From: Cerrena zonata
Lineage: Eukaryota > Basidiomycota > Agaricomycetes > Polyporales > Cerrenaceae
Assembly: GCA_038087015.1 (NCBI GenBank)
Contig: JASBNA010000057.1
Location: 62,001 to 126,000, forward strand
Reading direction: 5' to 3'
DNA length: 64,000 bases
In this document: one piece after another, positions 1 through 12,334 of the stretch
Numbering within the stretch: the stretch's first letter is position 1
Layout of the letters: each line of letters opens with the position of its first letter
Notes under the pieces: generated by a model
What the model saw: only the letters and a program-made list of their open reading frames with translations
What the model was told of the DNA's origin: nothing
Databases searched by the model: none
Made by a program: the position numbers and the translations under genes

Positions 1-2379
1 GTTAACTGTCGGTGCCAGAGCTGTATCCGCTCGGACAGAGGTACGTCATCTCATGATGGGTGCAAGTTGCTACCTGTATTGCTAAGATATTTTGTGGGCA
101 GATCTGGAACGATACTCATCATCGTCTTGTCGTTTCTGGTGTTCATGTCAAAATGGCACCTTCTCCACCCCCTGACAAGCAGCAGGACAAGTCGAAGCTT
201 TAGCTCACAAGAGTTGAAGCGTATATCTATTTAATGCTTAGCTAGAAGGATAGGTATAGATGCTTGAATTTCTGTATACCGTGAATAACATCTGTAGAAT
301 CGTCTATTCTCTGGGGGCCTGACGGCCTCGGACTCGAAATGGCATGAGTACCATTGCGCGGGCTGTTGGTACCGTTCAGTTCACAGCGCAGTGGTCGAAT
401 GGGTATGGTAAGTGGATACATATGCTTATGCTGATGACGGACTCTTTTTTCAGATAAAAAGCAAGACTTGACAGGTATTCGTGTGATAGTGTATATGCAA
501 TCCTGGGCCAGAATAAGCACTTCGTATCCACATACAGGTATAGTCTATATTCATATGTTGATGAGGATTTACTATACGAACTATGAACTCTTTTAAGAAA
601 AGAAGTCTGACAGTTGCCTGCAAGGTTTATTTCCTTGATAGACTTGTGTCTAGTATGACTGACGGACGCGAGTACTTTTAGCAATGAATTTATTTGAAGC
701 TTGGATTCTCTGGCAGTGACATTGAAAGAGGCTATGTTTTCGAATCTTCTATCCACGACTGGCACGTACTGGAAGCGACATATTCATCACATTTTCAGCT
801 ATATTACAATAGAAGGAGACGGAGGTGATGTCCTTCATCCCGCCTTATTATACCTGTCTTAGCCTTTATCCGTATTTGCAAGCAATGTTTCCGTCCACTG
901 GTCACTTCGTAGCACAGTCAGCCAGTGGGGCCACTGCTTTCTGAGTTTCTTTATATGAACACCTGAATCAGGTGCACGGCGAGGCGGAAGGATAGCGTCT
1001 CAAGGTAAGCCAGGTAACCGGTACCCATTATAACGATGAAGATGAGGTTAGATGATATTGGAGGTATGAGCTCAAGTGCTATTTCGTTACCGTTGGGCTT
1101 GGCGCATGATGTATGACCGGCTAGAAATGTGGGAAGAAGCGGAGCTTGAAAAAGTCGTGTTGGCTCGCTTCCTGCGTGCTTAAGGCGTGTTTCTTTAGCT
1201 TGCTCAACTCATGATTCAGCTCTGCAAATCACTATTTTTCTCTTGACGACAATGACGCGATTCGTGCAATCGTTTCGCAAGTTTAAGGCTCTCCCTACGA
1301 GCTTATCCCTCTCGAAGTATTGTACATCAAAGATTATGTAAATCTTGGTGGAACAGATACGAAGGCGAATGATGCAGTATGCTTGGCAAAGTTGGCATTC
1401 TTCAGGTTAACCTGCCAGTGCTGGGTACATGAAACACGAAATATGTACGTCCTTCAAAGGTCATCACCGTCTGTCCTTTCTCGTTACTAATCGATGGTCA
1501 TCTTTAAAGCTGTCAGAAGCCTAACAAGCAATTGACAAAGAAAGAGATGGTATTGGCCACGGTTCAAACGTTCGATTCTCATAAAGGGAGTATTTGATTC
1601 TTCCGGCGACATTCGCGGGCTTCACAGCTTCCACCTCTTCAACAGTCATTAGTTTTCGAAAGGTACCAGTGGTTGAAATATTTATTGTGCTCTTCTGACC
1701 AGTAAACCTTGAATCGAGACCGTGATACCTAGGCTATACAATAGGAATGACGCTATTGGCACTTCTTACCGACACTACGCAAAAAACTAACACAGCACTT
1801 GCAGGTTTTAACATTTCGAAGTGCAGTGGTGATCGATCGGGTGAGGTTTAGGATCAATTTTGTAAGTCACGATGTTTGATTGGACCTGCACCTCCGACAT
1901 ACCGCTATGGGTTTGTACCTCCAAAATCTCAAAATTGAATCAACGTGATGATTTCCCAATGATTGCTGTTCACATTGACCATTCATTCGGCCATCCGAAC
2001 TACCCGCCTAGTACCGCATTCTATTCAATGAAACAGGCTTTACGGAGGAGTGACAATCCCGTTGCTGTGATTGGCTACTTGGGCTGCGGAACCGATGCCA
2101 AGACCCATAAAGGCGAATATCCGCGCCCGCAGCGAATCGTCGATCTTCAATTTTGCTCCCTTCTCCAGCGGGTGCACGCACGATATGTCTTTGTATGTTC
2201 GAAATTCTGAACACCTTCGAGATATCTATCTTGTAGCCTCAACTCCGTGCGCGCGCACCGCAGTTACAGGAGGCGTACTCGAGGAGATGAATGAAAACAT
2301 TCCTCGGGTAAACTTCAGACAATGAAAGGTATATAACTGGGACGTAGGATGAGGTGTTTGCACTATTCGATTCTTCATC
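1..2379. other. Intergenic region, no gene recognised
   Basis: The short open frames here have no recognisable domain, no consistent intron signals and no composition resembling the neighbouring genes. The last 100 bases, with their CT-rich stretch, probably hold the promoter and 5' leader of the intradiol dioxygenase gene that starts at 2380. Confidence 0.5.
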
Positions 2380-3851
2380 ATGGTTTTCGCACCTTCACTT
2401 CTTTCCCTGGCTCTTACTGTTGCCTCAATCGCTGGCGTTGCCAACGCTCATGCTGAGCCTCTACCTGGTACAACTGAGTACGTGAAACGTGCTCTCTTCC
2501 AGAGACAGGCCAGGAGGTCACTTGCCGACTGCCAATCGCAACTTCGCAAACGAGGTGGTGTCTATGACCTGGGCCGTGCTCGCAGAGAGCAATATGCTCG
2601 TGACATCAGAGCTTCACGCAGTGCACGTAGTGGTAAGTTTCGTATCCTTCGTGCTTCGCAGAATTATCGTCTTACGAGCTTTCATTCAGATCCCATGCTT
2701 CCATTCAAGCGTGATCTCTCGACTGCTTTGAGCACAAGCCATCACTCCAACCTTACGGGAGTCACGAACAACACTGATGCCTCTACGCTGTTCTCTGGAA
2801 ACACCTCTTGTGTTTTGTCAGCCGAGGTCACACAAGGGCCTTACTGTGAGATATTTCCTTATTCTGTTTGATTTCGGTACACTAAACCAACTATCCATTA
2901 CAGACGTTGACGGTGAATACGTCCGATTTGATATTCGGGAGTCCCAGAGTGGTGTCGATACATATGTCGAGATTCAACTCATCGACGTCAGCACCTGTAA
3001 TCCCGTCCAAGATGTCTACGTCGATTTCTGGCACGGTATGTTATTTCTTGCCTTGTACCTTTCACAAATCTTAACTCGGATTTCATAGCAAACTCTACTG
3101 GTGTCTACTCTGGTGTTGTTGCTAGTGGCAACGGTGACTCGAGTGATTCGACCAACATCGTGCGTCCACCTGTTCAATGACTACTTCTCTCTCAGCTAAC
3201 ATACATAAAATTCAGGACTCCACTTTCCTTCGTGGTATCCAACAGACAGACTCTGACGGTGTTGCTCAGTGGCTCACAACATTCCCTGGTCACTACACCG
3301 GTCGTACCACTCACATCCATCTCATGGCCTACCAGACTAACGGTACCAAATTCTCGAACGGTACCTACACGAGCGATACCGTCAGCCACGTCGGTCAGGC
3401 ATTCTTCGACCAGGATCTCATTACTTCCGTTGAGACTGTCGCGCCTTACTCGACCAACACCCAATCTCTTACAGAAAACGATAGCGACAGTATCCTCTCC
3501 GAGGAAGCTACGGACGTCGATCCTTTCCTCGAGTATGTTTTGCTCGGTGATAGCGTTTCTGACGGCATCTTTGCTTGGACTGCCATCGGTATCGATGCAT
3601 CATCTGCTTACACCGTCACTTCAGCTTCCACACTCACCGAGGATGGAGGCGTCGCTAATGCCAACTCAATGGGTGGTGGTCCAGGCGGTTCCGGCGGACC
3701 CCCTGGAAGCAACTCCAGCTCCGCTTCTTCCTCTGCTACTGCTTCTTCGTCGAGTGCTAGTGCCACCTCGACTAACGGTGCTGAGACTCTTTCCGTCGGA
3801 GGCCTTGTTATGCTCCCCCTTTCCTTCATCGCTGGCCTCTTCGTTTTGTAA
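2380..3851 (+). CDS. Secreted intradiol ring-cleavage dioxygenase family protein
   Basis: Five exons (2380-2632, 2690-2845, 2904-3035, 3089-3159, 3216-3851) splice in phase to 415 residues. Residues 1-23 are a signal peptide ending near ANAHA. The catalytic domain shows TQGPYYVDGEYVR, DVYVDFWH and GHYTGRTTHIH, which carry the expected tyrosine and histidine ligands of the non-haem Fe(III) site of protocatechuate/catechol-type intradiol dioxygenases. The last 60 residues are a Gly/Ser/Ala-rich spacer followed by a hydrophobic tail ending FIAGLFVL, which looks like a GPI-anchor signal. The protein is therefore probably extracellular or cell-wall attached and would act on lignin- or plant-derived catechols; the substrate is inferred. 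Extracellular members of this family are common in wood- and litter-decay fungi. Confidence 0.9.
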
Positions 3852-4432
3852 ACACGGACTTATTAGTACCCATCTAGTTGTATGATTTCTGTATCTATAA
3901 TATTATGCATCGCATATCGCTGTCAGCGTTATTGTCGAGTTATTCCATCAGTCCGTCCGAAGATACCGTTCTGAGCCCTTCACCATGTACGCCATGATAA
4001 CAAAACAAGATAGCTGTCAGAGTATGTACTCCATAATATACAGTATTCCGTATTAAAGGTATATACAAAGTGCAACACTTGTAAGGTAAAAGGGTCTCGA
4101 GTCGAAGGTAGAGTTCAGGATACAAACTAGGTAGATATTTACACGTATAGTAAGTAGACATGTGACAAACATAAAGTCTACATAGGGAATCTCAAAGAGT
4201 GAACCGTGGGTGTTATAAAGCATCCCGAGATCAGTATATACAAAAGAACGTGAGAGACGACTGAATGTCTTTGCATCGTCGTGTTTTTGCACGGAATCAG
4301 AAATGCCGAGGTACAGATCGCAAGCAATAGAGGCCAGTATCGTAGCAAGAAACCGGGTGTTTGCCGGCCATAAATAGCTGCGATCAACTCACGCGACATA
4401 GAACCCGGAGTTAAGTCTTCTCTAGGGTTGGA

Positions 4433-6169
4433 TTACGCCGGTGGAAGTAAGGCTGTGAGTGCAAGCTGCCTTTCCTGCTTGTCTGGCTTCATCTCTGGCT
4501 TCATAGAACGCAAAGAGAGGTCATGAGACTTGGAGACTGCCGGGCTTGTCCTTGTTCTCCTGATCGATGACGACACTAGTATTCTCTGCTGAAGAGTGAC
4601 CAGTATAGTTACCCCCTCTAGACTCGAGGTCTCTGGTCGGCATCTTGGAGCTAACGTTAACTTGGGTATAGAGACTTGGTAGCAACCAGTACGTACATTC
4701 AGGGTCAGAGGGCGACTAAATCCCCATCCGAGGCTCGTCAGCGGTTGGGGCGAAGTATCAGCGTTTTCCATCGCAAGCGCAGCTCGACCGTTCCTATATG
4801 ATAAGTTAGAATCGATATAGAACCAAAAGAGGAAATCCGTACAGTGTAACGAATAAGGAAATCACGTAAAGCTTGCCAAGGATTGCCTGGAACATCAAGT
4901 CCCAGTAGTTTTTATTGACCTACAATCGAGATTAGGTCACGGAGGCAGTTGTGAGGTTCCGGAACGACGCACCAAAGTCAAGTATGTTACCACAGCCAAT
5001 ATAGCACATACACACGGAGGAACTGCGGCCTCCCAGACCATAATGACCAACTTGCGCATTACTCGGCGGAACCGTGAGGAGTATACATTTGCTTTCGCGC
5101 GCGAAAGATAAATGAGCACTGTGGCCTCGTCAGCGAGAGTTTCTGAGATCAAGAGAAGCTGATAATCACATATAGAGGTGACAATCGCATCAAGAACTAT
5201 AAACACGATTAGAGCTGGTTGTCATGTTTACGAAAGAAACTTACCGGCAGAAGAGGTTAGTGCGAGAATAACTGAATGATTGTGTTTGAGCCAAGGTCAA
5301 CCCTGGACATACTGCACTTAAACACTTACAAGTAACATCGGGCTGTTGGAATTTGTTAGAACGTTTTCGAGCTGGCAGGCCATGCTACACACCTTAATCT
5401 TCGGGAGTTTATCGATATCCTCTACCAAGGCAACAAAGTTGACCTTGAAGGTCTCCACAGTCACTATTATACTTGAGATAGCTGACGCTAACAAAATCAT
5501 CGATAGGGGCACCTGTGCAATCGGTTATCAAGAAGAACATTCTGTATGGTTACGAGACTTACGAGAGTGATCCAACTTTTTCTAGTAAGCTATTGACAAT
5601 ATTCAACCATACGTTCAACACACATAAACATGTTACGTACCGTCCAACATCGCCATATTAAGAAAGCTTGTACGGGGGCCGCCATTGATACAGTCTAGAG
5701 CCGTGTAGGCGTCTTGAATATTTCAACTCTGTCTGGAAAGGACACGGAAACGCTCACCATAATCGGAGACAATTTGTCTATCCAAATGAAACTCGTTGCG
5801 GCCACCTGGTGGAAAAAGTGCGTTCAGCACGTACGGCATCATTTGCAACTTCGTCGGTCCTCACCCAATCTCCGAAGTGAATAACATGTGCTCTCCAGAG
5901 GTTGTAAAACGCCAAAGAAGTTTGTAGTCTATGCTCAGAGTTGAAGTCAGCAGACGAAAATGCAGTTTGAAACGAACGTACATGGCAACTGAAGTGACGA
6001 AAATCACGATACATCGTATCACAGTGTAACCCCGGTCCGATCGAGACCAAAATGTGAAGAACTGGTTGAGGATGAAACCCATCTCCAAAGCCTGGATCAT
6101 AATCCCTACGACATTGGGGCCAATGTAGTACGCCGGATGTTCCTGGAGGTCAGGCAGTGAGAGGGGCAT
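4433..6169 (-). CDS. Multi-pass membrane protein, DUF6534-type
   Basis: The gene begins MPLSLPDLQEHPAYYIGPN at 6169 and continues through several short introns (for example near 5996-5951, 5872-5811 and 5757-5695). Hydrophobic segments follow in order: GIMIQALEMGFILNQFFTFW, CIVIFVTSVAM, LAFYNLWRAHVIHFGDW, VAATSFIWIDKL, AAPVQAFLIWRCW, PLSMILLASAISSIIV, and later WDLMFQAILGKLYVISLFVTLNGR. The APVQAFLIWR and ILGKLYVISLFVTLNGR blocks are characteristic of the large agaricomycete family of seven-helix proteins carrying DUF6534. A Ser/Pro-rich cytoplasmic tail runs to the stop at 4433. The function of the family is unknown; a receptor-like role is often assumed. Exon borders between 5640 and 4860 were not all resolved. 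Confidence 0.75.
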
Positions 6170-7388
6170 GGCTGAACAGGGGCAACCACGAAGAACAGCA
6201 GAAGCAAGGGGAAGCTTCAGCTGGCGATGTGGCTAGGTTTATATGAGCGGGGAAGTAGCCCCAGAAAGATTAGATTTCGATGCCTGACAGGCGGAAGCGA
6301 ACGCGAATAGTATATATGTTGCGTCAAGCGGAAAGTGGTGGCTACCGGTAAGCTGCCCTGCACATCCTTACCTCAACACATTAAAAGCGGAGAGAAACAC
6401 TGGCATTGTCTCCCATCCTCTGGTAAACTGCGGAAGAATTTGGAGGCACCCCTGACAGGAATAGTAAGCGAAGCCCATGACTTCAGACTTCAAACAAGAG
6501 TTGGAACTTGGTAACCTTGACCTTGTGTGACGGACCGGCGGCTTCTGGCCAAGTTCCCGGTGCCATGGATCCTGCGCTAGATTCGTTTTGGGAAATATTG
6601 CTCAGTGCAGGCGCCTGGTTTCAATTACTGCTACTGTTTTGCTTCCACGGCTCCGTGCAACACCAGTTGCCAGCCTGCCTTCTATTATCTCGTGGTACCC
6701 GTTGCTGACACGATATGATCGCATCCTTGAGGTTTCAGGTGAGAGAAAGGATAAGAAAAGGGGAGATGTTGAGAAACGTTGGTCGAGAAATCTGATGCTA
6801 CACCAATAATAATTCATTACCCAACACTAGAATGCGTCACACTATACGTACGTGATTCAGTCAGGATTGAATTATTGTTTGAAAGCAGGTCGGATAGGCG
6901 ATACCGAAAAAGGCCCGCACATTGAAATGTTTTTTCATATGAATTCAGAGGATATCCCTTACGAACCAACTTGAGGATGGACGAAGTGCGGAGAAACCTG
7001 ATGCGGAAGGACAAGGGTGGTGGCGTCGGATTTACGACAGATGTGCGGAAGCTGAAAAATGCATCTGAGCGTCTGTCATTTGCTTGGGCGCAGCGATAGG
7101 GTGAGGACTTTGGGATTCATCGCTTGGAAAAATGGAGGTAAATGTTGGTCAGCCCAATCACCCAACATGTGTAGTACTTCGATATCATACGTACTGTTGG
7201 GTAGTTAGGAGAAAGCGCCACACGACCTAAACCGTCGGGATCTAATAAAAATATGACATTCCGCATTCAGGTCCAGCCAATGGGCTAAGATCCCAGTCAA
7301 TTCAGCATGTGTCGATGTCGAGTTAGTGAAATCGCGATCGGATAATCCTGATTTGGAAGGACTATGACAACAATTACAATTTGTGTGA
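6170..7388. other. Intergenic region, no gene recognised
   Basis: Upstream region of the membrane-protein gene on the minus strand and downstream flank of the PP2C gene. Small open frames on both strands show no domain or splice-linked continuation. Confidence 0.5.
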
Positions 7389-8959
7389 CTAGGCGGCGTT
7401 CTTTTCATCGTCGAAGAAAACCACTACGGCGGTAATATCATCCCTGCAAGACGAAGCAGCGGTTAGAATACAAATGCTGAACGGGCATAATTGCATAGCA
7501 ACATACCTAAATGTTCTCGACCAGGCACGGAGAGAGAAGAGCGCCGCGGCGAGGTCAGTGTTCGATCCACCCAGTGCATTCCTGATTAAATGTGTGGCTG
7601 CGTTATCGTCGATTTTGATGAATTCTTTCTTCGCGTTCCACTGACCATAACGAGGCCCGTCGTTTGAGTGATTCCCTTTTGGTTGGACGGGGAGCTCATC
7701 TGGTTGCGCGACTGAAGTCTTCAAGGAATGATCCTTCCACCAACCAACTAAGCCCACAGCATCTTCGCTTGTTAGACACTCCCAAAGTCCGTCTGTACCC
7801 ATAATCAGGAAGTCGCCGGGCTGGATCTCAATGGAAGTAACTTCGGGCTCGGCAGTGAGGTAAGGCGGTGTCTTGACCCCAGGCAGTACGCTGCGGCCAA
7901 GGTACTTTTCCTTAAGCATCTTTTGCTCTTCAACATTCCACTTCCACCGTCCGTCTCCAAAGGCACGGGACACCGCGATTCCGAGGACACGGTCATGTTT
8001 AACGACTGTCTCCCCAGGATGTTCCGCTGCGAGACGCTCTCGCTCGGAAATGTTCTTGCCGTCCTGTTCGGTGGAAAGAACATGAACACTGTAGGAAGTT
8101 TTTCCGTCCTCGTCTTTCACCCGACGACCGAGAATAGCACGCGAGTCTCCAGTAATGGCAGTATGGAGAATCTTCGAGTGAGAGTCATAGAACGAAAGTA
8201 GGGCGCAGGAGCCAGCCCAACCTGGTGCCAACGTATTTACGGCTTTCTGGCGAGATGTGTCAAGGAGTACCTGTTGGAGACGTTCATGAATGAGATGATG
8301 ATCAACATCCTTGAAGGTGTCTTTGAAAGTGGTCTCAATGTCCTTCGGACCCGGGGTTGTCATGGTGACTCCCTCGTCTAAAGCTTCTCTGTGAAAACGA
8401 TCGTATACGTCGACGAGAGAAGAGACGACAGCGACGATTAAGTTCTCTCGCAACCATGCACTAGTTTCCCATCCGGCGTGGCCGTCGTAAACACCAAATA
8501 GAGACCAATACCCCGAAGGTACTGGAAGGATAGCTTCGGCATGATCATCCTCGGAAGGTTTATTGCTAGAATACCGATGTATATATTAGAGATGTGACAA
8601 TGAGGAAATGAGCATACATACCTTGTAGTTTCTGCAACATGGTATTCCGAGATACCAGCACCAGGAGGTGCTTTGTGAATTTGTTCGAACTCATGAAGCT
8701 TGTCGTCAACGATAGGTTTACGACTCGACTCGAAGCTGGAAACCGGCTTCTGAGACGCTACAAGCGACTGCGTAAGAAGAGTTGGCTTTGTGAAGCTATG
8801 TTTATCGTTATGAGACTCATCGCGACGGCTAGGAGGTGCAGCGTCGAGATTAACGGGTCGATTAATTACTGTGTATGTGAGGCCCCATGTACCGATGAGG
8901 AGTCCGGTGGCTCTAACAAGGGCCTTGCGACGACAGCCTTGGGTAAAGGCACGATGCAT
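7389..8959 (-). CDS. PP2C-type serine/threonine phosphatase, mitochondrial (PTC5/PDP-like)
   Basis: Three exons (8959-8622, 8565-7507, 7443-7389) splice in phase to 483 residues. The N-terminus is basic with one hydrophobic helix (residues about 15-32, ATGLLIGTWGLTYTVI), as expected for a mitochondrial presequence or inner-membrane anchor. The PP2C domain shows the ordered metal-binding motifs: SNKPSEDDHAE, VYDGHAGWETSAWL, GSCALL, ITGDSRAILG, VSRAFGD, MGTDGLWE and DDITAVVV. The arrangement fits the pyruvate dehydrogenase phosphatase/Ptc5 branch, which dephosphorylates mitochondrial matrix proteins. That assignment is by layout, not by search. The RAP1-like gene starts divergently about 0.7 kb to the right. 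Confidence 0.88.
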
Positions 8960-9620
8960 CGATCTATAAATAACGGAGAGACGCCTTCAATAAATAGAAT
9001 GTGCGTCTAATGGTAATGAGTATGAGTAGTCTATACGATTGGTTACAGCACTCACCGTTAAAGTGTTGGAATGTACAGTATCAGATCCCTAATACTAAGT
9101 AGAGATATATGCTACTAGACGTTCAGCAGTGAAGGGTTAAGTACGATTAAAAGCGCTAAAATGGGTTCAAACCCAGGGTTGATAACCCTTGGAATGTTGA
9201 TGGAGTATCGGCTCAGACGGCGTGCTGTGGGAGTAAAGTATCGATATCCTATGGCCTTAAGTTATTTTGGAATAGGTTCAACCGTCAGTTGTAGAATTGT
9301 TGAAACGTGGAAATGTTTGTCACCGTCACCGGCACGAGTAAGATGATAACGTATGTTCAACGATACCAAGAGCGAAGGAGTATAATGCCGTTCCTAACCA
9401 CCTACAACGCGTTCAAGTTGTTGGGTTCGACAGCCATAAAGTAACATGCAAAACTTTAATGAAGTCAGTAATTTGCGACGAGGCCAAGCTTGGACGACGA
9501 CCTGCCCTAAGCTATACACGTGACCGTGTTGGTACCCCTGTCCTACGCGTTAAACAAGATCTGGATACTGAAGTAATAACTTATACAACCTAGTAATTTC
9601 TATGAAAAGTGCTCTCCTGA
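8960..9620. promoter_or_regulatory. Divergent intergenic region between PP2C and RAP1-like genes
   Basis: These roughly 660 bases separate the starts of two genes transcribed away from each other and must contain both promoters. No clear TATA box or known operator was seen. A GGTTCAAACCC match at 9164-9174 resembles a tRNA B box but has no tRNA around it. Confidence 0.4.
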
Positions 9621-11619
9621 ATGGCCCGCAGCGTTGCATTGCCAAGTGGCTCGAGTCAAAGAGTAAACACGGATGAGGGACAAAACCTGCGTGTACGTGA
9701 CATCTTAATAGACATACTGATGCGTCTAACGAGACATTGTATGCAGAGACTCTTTACCAAGGATGGGGTAGCTCTCCGCTTCTGGTTTGACGGTAACATT
9801 CCTCACACCCACGTCGAGAGATTAACTACACTGATTACGGTATGTATGTTTCTCGTTGTCCTCACCAGAGTTCTCACTTGAGAGTATAGAAACATGGTGG
9901 AGTTGTCAGATCCACAGAGGCTGGGTCCGACGTGATTATTGTAAGCGAAAACTATCGACACATTTACGATCAAGCGTATTGGAGTTATCCGGATGTCTAC
10001 GTGGAACTACCGTCGTTTATTCAGGATTGTATCGAGAGGAAGAAGTGTGAACACATGGCACCGATCAGGAAGGGCATGGGCGGCCAACCGAAACCTCGTA
10101 GACCGTGAGCCAAAAGTTCATTCGAATCTTCATTTGTGTAACGTTCACTCAGCCGTACAGAATTTACTGCGGAAGATCGACGACACCTCTGTGATTATCT
10201 CGCCCGAGTAATCCCTGACAAAGCCGACGGTGGTCGCACTGGAAACATCATATATCAACGACTTGTAGCCAGTGCGGAGGTAATAATCATGTATGAATTC
10301 ATATTATGTTGTCACTTAACTCATATGAACAGGGACGCGGTGAAGATCATATCAATGCTTGGGCGAAGCGACATACATGGCAGTCTTGGAGAGAACATTA
10401 CAAGAAAAATCAGCTTGAATTGGACCCAATTATCGATGAAATAGCTCCGAGGTATCCACCCCAGCATCGAGGTCAATATGAACTTAGTCGCAGAGCCGGC
10501 CCCAGAAAGCGCGTGCATCATGAAGTTTTTGACGATGAAGAAGAGGAAGAGGAGGAACCGGCTGGAAGCAGGAGCAGACGCAGTGTCAGTCCACAGCAAT
10601 CTGGGAGCGGCGCGCCACTCTATGAAAAGGAGGAAGAGGAGGAGGAAGATCAAGACCAGCAGGACGAAGACCAGGATGAATACCAGCAAGAGATTCACGG
10701 AGGAAAAGATCTGGAGACGGATGAGGATGAGGATGAGGGCGAGGAAGATGGTGATCAGCGTATCCTTCGGGATTTGCTGGCTTTCGACGAAGACGACCAA
10801 ATCCCAGAGACCTCTGACGACGATCCAATCTGGAAGGCCGAGCGACGACGGTAAGGTTCTGTTTCTCCTTATGACATGTTGCTCGACTCAACTCCCCTTT
10901 ATTTTCAGACCTGACCAGGATGATGATGATTCGATGGGTGAAGACGAAGAAGACTCCGATGCAGAGCATCCTCCACCAGTGTACTCTGATAGGGATCCTC
11001 AGTCCGTTTCGGATAAACTAGCTCGGAATCGAAGAAAACGGACGGCTGTTGCAGCATCGTCTCCGACTCGCTTTGCACCTTCCCAAGCCACATTAGTAAA
11101 CACAACACAATCAGGCCGCACACAGGCATCCAATGGTCAATCGGATAGTAATATCATTCCGGAAGACCTCGAGCCCCCACCAGTCGCGTAATAGCTCCTT
11201 CACGGACCAGACCAAAGAAGAAACGGAGGATCGAAGTCATCTCACCAGGAACCTTCAACGATCCCCCTGCTCGTAACACTAGGGCAGGTTCACGTTCACG
11301 TTCGGTTGAACCAACCCAACCAAGCGCGTCCAGACGTATTGATAAAGGAAAACAGAAGGCTACTATGGCCCCCGTCGAAGAGGCTCACGAGGAATCGGAT
11401 GAGGTTGTTAATCTACTAAGTGAACCCGATTATAATCACGATTCTGACGATGAGAGGTCCCACGAACAACTATTCCCTGAGGGTGCTCAATCAAATAGGA
11501 CGAGTGGGCGACAGGGTACTAGATCCACATCCGTTAGAAACCCTGGCAATAGTAATTCTTACAAGCCACCTCCTGGCACCAAAGCTGCCGGAGTACGCTC
11601 TAGCCAACGCAATCGATGA
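9621..11619 (+). CDS. RAP1-like telomeric protein (BRCT + RAP1-type Myb)
   Basis: The first secure exon is read from ATG 9738 to 9839; an in-frame ATG at 9621 is an alternative start. Exons 9890-10104, 10153-10279, 10333-10850 and 10909 onward follow in phase. Residues about 3-90 form a RAP1-type BRCT domain (LFTKDGVALRFWFDG, then KHGGVVR and FIQDCIERKK). Residues about 107-168 form a RAP1 Myb domain (FTAEDRRHLCDYL, TGNIIYQRLV, HTWQSWREHYKK). The rest is very acidic and low in complexity. RAP1 binds telomeric partners or DNA and controls telomere length and silencing in the nucleus. The frame changes near 11190: one frame stops at 11191 and another, coding-like, runs to 11619. Either an unresolved intron or a frameshift links them. 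No C-terminal RCT domain was seen. Confidence 0.82.
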
Positions 11620-11863
11620 TCACCCAGCTATCATGGATACCTACTTCTCGGTACTATTTTTATTCGATTTATTCTCGAAAGTGCTACCAATTTTCGTTCC
11701 TCATTCGCTATGTTATCGTACCACATTTAGGATACTCCGTGTATAGCATTCCTTGTACATTCAGTGTGACATATTTACATCTAATACTACCCCGAGCCGA
11801 TTAACATCCTGTTTGGGCTACGCAGTTGCCTTGCCCGAGAGCATTCATCAAGGCACCGTTATC

Positions 11864-12334
11864 CTAACCAAAGTGAAATTCCATGTAGAAACTTTGAACG
11901 CGAAGTAGACGTACGATGTTGAATGTGCAGGCACCGTTCGGATAGGCACATTGCACGGCTTGACCAAAGTCTATGAGTCGTCCGGCATTACCGCTATTAT
12001 CGTTGGGGCAGGCGCAATTGCCGGTACTGGCACATGACGCAGACCCTGGACAGTTGGTTTGTGCAGTATTTTCCAATTCTCCGTTCTGATAAAGGAGATT
12101 GTCAGTTTCGACCAATACCAGACAGTAGTAATATCTGGTACTTACATCCATGTTCCAGTCGCAAGTACCAGCTACGTATACACATTCGAAGAAGTGGACA
12201 GTGTTGATTGGAACACCTGTATCGCCGAAGCGGTCAAGAGGACAGGGACATGGTGCCCTTTTTTGTTCGACACTAGGTAGCCCTCGGGCACAAACCACGA
12301 AGAGAAAAGATACGATAAAAAATTGCGCAAGCAT
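11864..12334 (-). CDS. Small secreted cysteine-rich protein with two internal repeats
   Basis: The start is taken at 12334, where MLAQFFIVSFLFVVCARG gives a clean signal peptide; an upstream in-frame ATG would bury it. Exons 12334-12146 and 12085-11864 are joined across a 60-nt intron (GTAAGT...TCAG) that keeps the frame open and could be misread as coding. The mature protein of about 118 residues has two related cysteine modules. The first starts CPCPLDRFGDTG and has CVYVAGTCDW. The second starts CACPNDNSGNAG and has CAYPNGACTF. The shared pattern is CxCPxD...G..G..I......xCxYxxGxC. The family is not known to me; secretion and disulfide bonding are inferred. Confidence 0.72.
   Translation of the reverse strand: MLAQFFIVSFLFVVCARGLPSVEQKRAPCPCPLDRFGDTGVPINTVHFFECVYVAGTCDWNMDVSTRYYYCLVLVETDNLLYQNGELENTAQTNCPGSASCASTGNCACPNDNSGNAGRLIDFGQAVQCAYPNGACTFNIVRLLRVQSFYMEFHFG

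Noticed and set aside
376..765. Minus-strand open frame of 129 residues
   Set aside because: Composition is not coding-like, no domain, and it overlaps another unrelated frame.
9164..9174. tRNA gene suggested by GGTTCAAACCC
   Set aside because: No A box, acceptor stem or anticodon arm can be folded around it.
10321..10800. Minus-strand leucine-rich open frame
   Set aside because: It is the complement of the acidic low-complexity exon of the RAP1-like gene.
12086..12145. Reading the 60-nt segment of the cysteine-rich gene as coding
   Set aside because: It is stop-free but has GTAAGT and TTATCAG ends, and its translation breaks the repeat pattern.
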